Shown here in pieces: positions 6,005-10,296 of a stretch of 10,296 bases of DNA. Every line of letters starts with the position of its first letter. Position 1 is the stretch's first letter. The DNA lies in the NCBI GenBank assembly GCA_031253705.1, contig JAIRVW010000366.1, positions 1 to 10,296 on the forward strand, written 5' to 3'. Below the pieces are notes generated by a model. That model did not search any database. It saw only the letters and a program-made list of their open reading frames with translations, and was not told where the DNA came from. Source of the DNA: Brucellaceae bacterium. GTDB taxonomy: Bacteria > Pseudomonadota > Alphaproteobacteria > Rhizobiales > Rhizobiaceae. A program made the position numbers and the translations under genes.

Positions 6005-6277
6005 TTACTTCTTCAGGAAGTCCATCAGTTCGTCATAAGCTTTGCAGGCTTCCGCCATATCAGTTGTACCCTGATATTTAGTCTGCATTTCCTGCGACTT
6101 GGTCATGATTTCCTGAGCTTTGCTTGGATCTTTCATAACCGCTTCCTGAATAGCAGCAGTTACTTCATTCACTTTTTTGGTCAGCTCTTCCTGTGTGCAG
6201 GCAGAAGCAGCAGAGCTTGCAGCAGCGGTGATCAGGAGTGCTGAAAAAGATGCAGCAACCAGTGTTTTGATTTTCAT
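6005..6277 (-). CDS. Small exported two-cysteine helical protein, unknown function
   Basis: This 90-residue protein has a clear Sec signal peptide: MKIK, then a hydrophobic core (5-20), then SAASA with predicted cleavage after Ala26. The mature 64 residues are strongly helical and rich in Glu, Lys, Gln and Met, with only two cysteines, Cys27 at the mature N-terminus and Cys78. A disulfide tying the ends of a helical hairpin in the periplasm is a reasonable inference. The residues before Cys27 (Ala-Ser-Ala) lack the Leu expected of a lipobox, so a lipoprotein is less likely. I chose ATG 6275-6277 because the signal peptide starts there and a purine-rich AGAGAGA precedes it. The longer frame from 6313 adds twelve non-signal residues. 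I do not recognise a named family. It is divergent from another exported unknown at 6468. Confidence 0.82.
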   Translation of the reverse strand: MKIKTLVAASFSALLITAAASSAASACTQEELTKKVNEVTAAIQEAVMKDPSKAQEIMTKSQEMQTKYQGTTDMAEACKAYDELMDFLKK

Positions 6278-6467
6278 AGAGTATCTCTCTTTACAATTAT
6301 CAATAAACAGCAAAATATTTATGCACCGGCAACCTAAGTGAGTATTTCAATCTCACAAAATAACAATTTGTTATTCAGTAAAACAAAAAATAAACGAAAC
6401 GATCAAAATTTCCCTTTATCCGAAAAATGCATTATAAAAATAAGCAGGGCTAATTTCGGGGGCGAAT
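6278..6467. promoter_or_regulatory. AT-rich divergent promoter region between two exported-protein genes
   Basis: This 190-bp gap is visibly AT-rich, with several A and T runs. Both flanking genes point outward, so it should hold both promoters. I see no convincing symmetric operator. TATAAAAAT near 6433 could be a -10-like element for the rightward gene, but this is weak. Confidence 0.45.
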
Positions 6468-6863
6468 ATGGTGCGGGCAGTCTTTTTGTCTGTTGTAATG
6501 ACGGTTGTAACACTCACTGCAACACTAGCAGCAGCATCAAATATTGCATCCGCGCAGCCTATTGATACTTATCGTGCACGCCTCAGCAAACAGGATCATT
6601 ATAACTCATCCGGTGAGGCACTGATCACAGCCGCTGCAATTATCCGTCAGGATCGTGCCAATTTCTTCATTTTCGGCAAGCTGGATCCCGAGGATGAATT
6701 TGACGTCTATTTCAGTGATAAAGGCAATCGTGCGCGGCTGGAAAAAATGCTGATCCGCGGCTCCATATCTGACAAGGATTTAGACAGCATCCTCAACGGC
6801 ACACCACTTATCCGCGTGGATATCCACACGGATTATGTTGTGGTGACGGTTGAAGAACACTGA
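6468..6863 (+). CDS. Exported protein of unknown function
   Basis: This encodes 131 residues. Residues 1-29 form a signal peptide (a hydrophobic stretch after MVRA, ending NIASA with likely cleavage before Gln30). The mature part of about 100 residues contains YRARLSKQDHYNSSGE (35-50), TAAAIIRQDRANF (54-66), a charged acidic stretch DPEDEFDVYF (73-82), and a C-terminal strand-like DIHTDYVVVTVEEH. There is no cysteine in the mature part, no membrane anchor and no recognised catalytic motif. It resembles short periplasmic hypothetical proteins of Hyphomicrobiales, but I cannot name a family. The start is ATG 6468, with a GGGGG run 5 bases upstream. The stop is 9 bp from the convergent acetyltransferase gene stop, and no terminator lies between. 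Confidence 0.82.
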   Translation: MVRAVFLSVVMTVVTLTATLAAASNIASAQPIDTYRARLSKQDHYNSSGEALITAAAIIRQDRANFFIFGKLDPEDEFDVYFSDKGNRARLEKMLIRGSISDKDLDSILNGTPLIRVDIHTDYVVVTVEEH

Positions 6864-6872
6864 TCAGAACGG

Positions 6873-7391
6873 TTATTTCAGGCTTTTCCAGAACAGAATG
6901 GTACCGGTTAGCTCTCCGAACGGGTTGAGCGCAAAATCCGGTATTTCTCCGGCACGGATAAAACCCAGCCGCTCATAAAGCGACACAGCATTGCTGTCAC
7001 TTGCCGTGTCCATCATCAAATGTGTGCGACCATGTTCTGCCGCCAGCGCCTCAGCTTTGCGCATCAGAAAGCTTGCAACGCCCTGCCCGCGATAAGCAAC
7101 TGAGGTCATCAGCTTGCTGATTTCCGCACGATGCGGCTGATTGGGTGTCTGCACCAGAACCAGACTAACCGTGCCGGCAAGCTTCTCACCGTCATAAGCA
7201 CCGAGCACAATCCGTTCGCCCTGCTCAGCGGATTGCAGAACATTGCGCCAGAACTGTTCAGCCTGTTCCGGTTGCAACGGATGCATAAAACTGACAGAGC
7301 CGCCGCTGGCCACAGTTTCAACCAGCAAATCACGCAGCATCGCAATCGTCATATCATCAAAAGGCACAGGTCTTATTTCGATGGCAGTCAT
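6873..7391 (-). CDS. GNAT-family N-acetyltransferase
   Basis: This 172-residue cytoplasmic acetyl-CoA-dependent acetyltransferase shows the GNAT fold. AEISKLMTSVAYRGQGVASFLMRKAE (about 89-114) holds strand beta-4 and motif A, with the pyrophosphate loop RGQGVA at 101-106. Motif B follows as THLMMDTASDSNAVSLYERLGF, where Asn134 and Tyr139 are the positions commonly used in catalysis or CoA binding. The substrate is unknown. Candidates include small amines, amino acids or antibiotics. Several in-frame starts exist. I chose ATG 7389-7391, because GGA lies 8 bases upstream and the GNAT fold begins right after it. ATG 7395-7397 is nearly equivalent, and the longer form from 7470-7472 adds a stretch with no homology value. 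Confidence 0.9.
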   Translation of the reverse strand: MTAIEIRPVPFDDMTIAMLRDLLVETVASGGSVSFMHPLQPEQAEQFWRNVLQSAEQGERIVLGAYDGEKLAGTVSLVLVQTPNQPHRAEISKLMTSVAYRGQGVASFLMRKAEALAAEHGRTHLMMDTASDSNAVSLYERLGFIRAGEIPDFALNPFGELTGTILFWKSLK

Positions 7392-7628
7392 TCTCATTTT
7401 CCGTTGCAGCAAAGCTGGAGTTTCCGGCAAAAAGCTATAATTATCCGGCGCAATTGGAAACATAAAAAACAAGCATTAAGCCACGATCATCAATCAAATT
7501 ATAACGATGCATCCCCTCGCTAAATACGAAGCACAGTTACAAATCTTGCCTGCATAGATTGCAATGCGGCTGGTTTTACGCGTTAAAGACGCCTACTACC
7601 GGCCGGAACCATATTTTGCGGGGGCAAT
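7392..7628. promoter_or_regulatory. Divergent upstream region of the acetyltransferase and diguanylate cyclase genes
   Basis: This 237-bp gap separates two outward-facing genes. An 8-bp palindrome CCGGCCGG (7599-7606) lies 22 bp before the cyclase ATG. I do not see well-formed promoter boxes. A longer start for the acetyltransferase (to 7472) would shrink this gap to about 156 bp. Confidence 0.35.
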
Positions 7629-8396
7629 ATGTATCAAATCCTGTTTAAAGCGACACTTGTGACCATTCTGGTCGTTGCATTGAGTCAGATTTTTTCCTTC
7701 AGCATCCGCTATGCTTCCGGCCAGCCTTTCACAGCATTTGTCTTTCTGATGAATTCGATTATGCCCGTACTGACCGGCTTTCCGATCAGTGTTTATATTT
7801 TCATCCAGAATGCCAAACTGAAAAAGACCACCGATGAGCTTACCGAGGCAAATCGTCTGCTGCAAATCCGTGCGAATACCGACAGCATGACAGGATTGCT
7901 AAACAGAAATGCTTTTCTGGAACAGGTAAGACAGCACAAGAAAAACTGCACACAGGCTGCTCTGTTGGTCATTGATGCCGATAATTTTAAGAACATCAAT
8001 GATGTCTACGGGCATTATGCAGGTGATAAAGCCCTGAATGCGATTGTCAGCGCATTACAGACCAATCTTCGCAGTCAGGATATTATCGGCCGCATCGGCG
8101 GCGAGGAATTTGCTATATTTCTCTGCGACACCACTGCGGATACTGCACTGACCATCGCAGAACAATTGCGTCTCGCAGTTGAAGCAATCCGTTTCAGCCC
8201 CGTTCAGGGACAGAGCTACCCGCTGACGATCAGCACCGGCATTGCCATAGCATCCGGCTATACCACCTCGCAGCTTATTCGCATGGCAGATCAGAGCCTT
8301 TATCAAGCCAAAGCCAACGGCCGCAATCAGGTCGTCCTTAATCAGGAGAGCCTGACACCCGCAGTCACGCGTAAAAACATCAGCCATGCCGCATAA
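7629..8396 (+). CDS. Membrane-anchored diguanylate cyclase (GGDEF)
   Basis: This 255-residue inner-membrane enzyme is predicted to make cyclic di-GMP from two GTP. Two hydrophobic segments (about 4-27 and 36-60) form an anchor with almost no periplasmic loop. A short coiled helix (KLKKTTDELTEANRLLQI, 63-80) then leads to the GGDEF domain (about 84-238). The active-site loop is GGEEF (157-161), a functional variant. The metal-binding strand is DADNFKNINDVYGH (116-129). The inhibitory RxxD site (Arg148, Asp151) is spaced five residues before the loop, so product feedback inhibition is likely. The start is ATG 7629, preceded by GGGGG. There is no recognisable periplasmic sensor domain, so its input is unknown. 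The last 17 residues after the domain have no obvious motif. A terminator immediately follows. Confidence 0.93.
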   Translation: MYQILFKATLVTILVVALSQIFSFSIRYASGQPFTAFVFLMNSIMPVLTGFPISVYIFIQNAKLKKTTDELTEANRLLQIRANTDSMTGLLNRNAFLEQVRQHKKNCTQAALLVIDADNFKNINDVYGHYAGDKALNAIVSALQTNLRSQDIIGRIGGEEFAIFLCDTTADTALTIAEQLRLAVEAIRFSPVQGQSYPLTISTGIAIASGYTTSQLIRMADQSLYQAKANGRNQVVLNQESLTPAVTRKNISHAA

Positions 8397-8422
8397 AAAA
8401 GGCCGCCTTATAGCGGCCTTTT
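8397..8422. terminator. Bidirectional terminator between the GGDEF gene and the choloylglycine hydrolase gene
   Basis: AAAAGGCCGC (8397-8406) pairs with GCGGCCTTTT (8413-8422) around a 6-base loop. A and T tracts on both sides let it work for both convergent genes. It begins directly after the GGDEF stop codon and ends 5 bp from the hydrolase stop. Confidence 0.93.
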
Positions 8423-8427
8423 AATCG

Positions 8428-9510
8428 TTAGTTGGCGTCTTCAACGCCAAGGAATTTAAACGGCTCACTGTCCTTAAATTCCTTATTTACATTGCCGGAG
8501 AAAATATTGGTCTGATTTTCACCCAGATCAAGTTTCTTGACCTTGCCGGTCTCTGCCGAAAAATCCAATCCCTTCAGATCAACCCAGAATGTGTTCGGTG
8601 TCAGCGCGGACTCGAAGAAATAAAGCTTGCGCTTCTGGTCAGCCACAGTTCTCCAGCGGGTTGAAGAAATATTCGGCTGATCCGGCGTGGTGATACCATA
8701 TGGCACCGACACATTGCGGATCACACCAAAAACACTCGCCAGTGCAATATCCGGATTTTCGCTTTTCGGAATAGCATTGATATAGAAAGACGCGCGGGCA
8801 AAACGGTCTGATGCACGATTGGTGCCCGGCAACATCACAGTTCCGCCGATCTGCTGCCAATAGCTGTTCAGCGCCAGCTGCTTCTCAAAAGTCGGGGAAT
8901 TGGTCACCACCTGATAGTCGCGGCTGTGGTGAATAACCTGCTTGCCATCGATATATTCGATAATGGCACTGTCACCTGTCGGATCGGAAATCGAAAGATG
9001 CAGCGTTGCCAGCCTGTCCTGCCCCGGCACATTATCGGTGACGATGGTGAAAGGCTCGTCTTTCAATGCAGTTACGGCTTCTTCAACCGTCGCGTAATTA
9101 TCAAGCACATATTGCGCCCAGGCAGCAATTGTCAGTCCCGGCTTGTTCTTGTCCAGCTCAGGATAGTCCGACTCCACCAGCCACAAAACACTGGCGGAAA
9201 GGCCGACTTCATTCATGCCGTCTGTGGTGGCAATATCATAACCGGAAGCGATCACGCTGCCATATTTTGATGTCCACTCAATCGAGTTTTTGCCGGTTTC
9301 GCCATTGCGCTTCATGCCCTTAGGGAAAACCCAGAGATTGGTCGCAACATCCACTTTCCAGTCCATGGAACGCGCAGTGATCACATCATCATTTGCGCCG
9401 TGATAGACAACGCGGGTGCAGGCTTCAGCCGCCAGCGGTGAAGCGAACAGGGACAATGCAACGGCTTTGGCCACAAGAACAGAACGAACAGATTTACGCT
9501 GTAGAAACAT
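8428..9510 (-). CDS. cgh: Choloylglycine hydrolase / penicillin V acylase-like Ntn hydrolase, periplasmic
   Basis: This 360-residue enzyme hydrolyses amide bonds of conjugated bile salts or acylated amines such as penicillin V. Residues 1-30 are a signal peptide (positive MFLQRKSVR, hydrophobic core, ending LAAEA). Signal peptidase cleavage would leave Cys31 as the N-terminal catalytic nucleophile (CTR start). Family catalytic residues are visible: Arg47 and Asp50 (ARSMDW), Asn204 (VVTNSP) and Arg236 (ASDRFARA), with GMNEVGL at 98-104. The domain spans nearly the whole chain. The length suits the Gram-negative periplasmic cluster. The start is ATG 9508-9510, with GGAG nine bases upstream. In Brucella abortus a homologue called cgh helps bile resistance and virulence. 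The name is carried over by similarity, and the substrate is not fixed by sequence. A hairpin lies in front of its ribosome site. Confidence 0.92.
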   Translation of the reverse strand: MFLQRKSVRSVLVAKAVALSLFASPLAAEACTRVVYHGANDDVITARSMDWKVDVATNLWVFPKGMKRNGETGKNSIEWTSKYGSVIASGYDIATTDGMNEVGLSASVLWLVESDYPELDKNKPGLTIAAWAQYVLDNYATVEEAVTALKDEPFTIVTDNVPGQDRLATLHLSISDPTGDSAIIEYIDGKQVIHHSRDYQVVTNSPTFEKQLALNSYWQQIGGTVMLPGTNRASDRFARASFYINAIPKSENPDIALASVFGVIRNVSVPYGITTPDQPNISSTRWRTVADQKRKLYFFESALTPNTFWVDLKGLDFSAETGKVKKLDLGENQTNIFSGNVNKEFKDSEPFKFLGVEDAN

Positions 9511-9532
9511 CCGGCAAACTCCGTTTTTTTAT

Positions 9533-9572
9533 GCGCATTCTGAAAACCGGTTAGCCCGTTTTCAGAATGCGC
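9533..9572. repeat. Perfect 15-bp inverted repeat upstream of cgh
   Basis: GCGCATTCTGAAAAC (9533-9547) is the exact reverse complement of GTTTTCAGAATGCGC (9558-9572), with a 10-base gap that can add two more G-C pairs. It lies between the stop of the barrel protein gene and the cgh ATG (both minus strand), only about 10 bases before the cgh GGAG. A T run (9524-9530) follows on the plus strand side of the left arm and so reads as A on the transcribed strand. It is therefore not a classic terminator for the upstream gene. An operator, leader hairpin or extragenic palindrome are all possible. Confidence 0.7.
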
Positions 9573-9613
9573 GGAAATGCAACAAGACAGAGCATAGAGG
9601 CTCAGACTAAATT

Positions 9614-10296
9614 TTAGAAGCGCATCGACAGGCCGAGAACCGGTCCGTGCTGTACGACATCCCATTTAAAGGTCTGCCCCATGAAATCATCGCCTTCATA
9701 ATCCTGCGACAACACACGGTAACCGATACGCAGATTGGTCGGACGGTCAAACAGGAATGTCCGGTAGCCGAGATAGGCCTGCGCATTGACGCTGAGTTTG
9801 GAACCCACACTGAAACCGCCGATATCGGCCTCACCGGCCAGATTCCAACGCTCATCCAGATCGGTTTTCAGACGCACACCGATAAACGGATCAGTCCATT
9901 CAACCTTCTTTGTTATGCTGAAGCGATCAATCGAAAGATCAGCTTTGATCTTTGTCCAGCGCACGCCGACAGTCGGCTCAATGGTGAAGCTCTTTGCCTC
10001 ATTGAAGATTGTTTGTCCGCCAAGCTCATGCTCAAAAACGCGGTAAAAAACACCACCGGAAATCGTGGTTGTTTTGACATTCAGCGCCAGCTCATTGTTG
10101 AACAGGTCTTCATCCTGCGTTGTGGAAACATACTGACCGTCGATAAAGAAACCCAACGGGCCTTTAATAACCTCAATCGTTCCCATGGCTGCGAGGTCAA
10201 GATTATCAAAAATCTCGGAGAACGGAATATTCACATCGGTATTGAAACCGGCAAGCGCGGACTTACCCTTGAGCGATGCCCCCCAGACATAAGGGC
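9614..10296 (-). CDS. Outer-membrane beta-barrel protein (3' part)
   Basis: The frame is open to the window edge and ends at TAA 9614-9616, showing about 227 C-terminal residues with the start beyond base 10296. The visible part starts PYVWGASLKGKSALAGFNTD, then SEIFDNLDLAAMGTIEV. This matches a family of alphaproteobacterial outer-membrane barrels with a W-x-x-S-x-x-G start and an I-x-x-N-L-D motif. Alternating polar and hydrophobic strands with aromatic girdle residues follow (for example FYRVFEHELGG, VGVRWTKIKADL, RIGYRVL). The chain ends in Phe (LGLSMRF), the usual C-terminal signal for BamA-assisted insertion. GTG at 10232-10234 is an internal codon, not the start. The gene lies upstream of cgh in the same direction, with a 103-bp gap holding a palindrome. 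The transported substrate, if any, is unknown. Confidence 0.85.
   Translation of the reverse strand, partial: PYVWGASLKGKSALAGFNTDVNIPFSEIFDNLDLAAMGTIEVIKGPLGFFIDGQYVSTTQDEDLFNNELALNVKTTTISGGVFYRVFEHELGGQTIFNEAKSFTIEPTVGVRWTKIKADLSIDRFSITKKVEWTDPFIGVRLKTDLDERWNLAGEADIGGFSVGSKLSVNAQAYLGYRTFLFDRPTNLRIGYRVLSQDYEGDDFMGQTFKWDVVQHGPVLGLSMRF

Noticed and set aside
6197..6199. Cys27 of the small exported protein as a lipoprotein acylation site
   Set aside because: The residues before the Cys are Ala-Ser-Ala, without the Leu/Val/Ile usual at position -3, and SAASA is a good signal peptidase I site. A lipoprotein is not excluded but is less likely.
6338..6565. Plus-strand 75-codon frame crossing the exported-protein start
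   Set aside because: Its first half lies in the AT-rich promoter gap, giving an Asn/Lys/Ser-rich translation. Its second half is an out-of-frame reading of the real signal peptide at 6468.
9418..9420. Cys31 of the choloylglycine hydrolase as a lipoprotein site
   Set aside because: The residues before it are Ala-Glu-Ala, which does not fit a lipobox, and the family uses this Cys as its N-terminal nucleophile.
10232..10234. GTG as the start of the outer-membrane barrel gene
   Set aside because: The frame continues upstream to the window edge with family-typical residues (PYVWGASLKGKSALAG), so this GTG is an internal Val codon.

Overview
The window reads as a piece of an alphaproteobacterial chromosome, most likely Hyphomicrobiales of the Brucella/Ochrobactrum/Pseudochrobactrum type. 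This is inferred from the protein families: a family-5 peptide-binding protein, a periplasmic choloylglycine hydrolase starting Cys-Thr-Arg after its signal peptide, a rhizobial-type glycine-zipper stress protein and a DUF4239 membrane protein. By eye the base composition is near 50% GC, lower than expected for Brucella itself. There is no tRNA, rRNA, transposase, phage gene or CRISPR array. Ten complete genes and two cut by the window edges are present, all apparently intact.

Left part (1-3357). The 3' end of a peptide ABC transporter substrate-binding protein closes with a strong intrinsic terminator. A four-unit 12-bp tandem repeat lies between it and a universal stress protein gene on the minus strand. 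That gene is divergent, across an AT-rich gap of 327 bp, from a glycine-zipper stress-type protein. The latter converges with only 6 bp to spare on a DUF4239 four-helix membrane protein.

Middle (3358-5893). Two adjacent long palindromes fill the gap upstream of the DUF4239 gene. Then comes a cupin-AraC regulator divergent from an Fsr-type (fosmidomycin resistance) major facilitator efflux pump. Their 253-bp gap holds a perfect 12-bp palindrome and a 10-bp inverted repeat, so this looks like a locally regulated efflux unit. A very strong terminator ends fsr.

Right part (5894-10296). Two small exported proteins of unknown function are divergent from a shared 190-bp AT-rich gap. They are followed by a GNAT acetyltransferase (minus), a two-helix membrane diguanylate cyclase with intact GGEEF and I-site (plus), a bidirectional terminator, a choloylglycine hydrolase/penicillin acylase-like enzyme (minus), a perfect 15-bp-arm hairpin just ahead of that enzyme's ribosome binding site, and the 3' portion of an outer-membrane beta-barrel protein (minus) cut by the window edge.

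The theme is envelope and stress biology: peptide uptake, drug efflux, bile salt or beta-lactam/acyl-amide hydrolysis, an outer-membrane barrel, c-di-GMP signalling and stress proteins. No new multi-gene system is evident. The most unusual signals are the long perfect inverted repeats in the short gaps and the divergent pair of unknown exported proteins.
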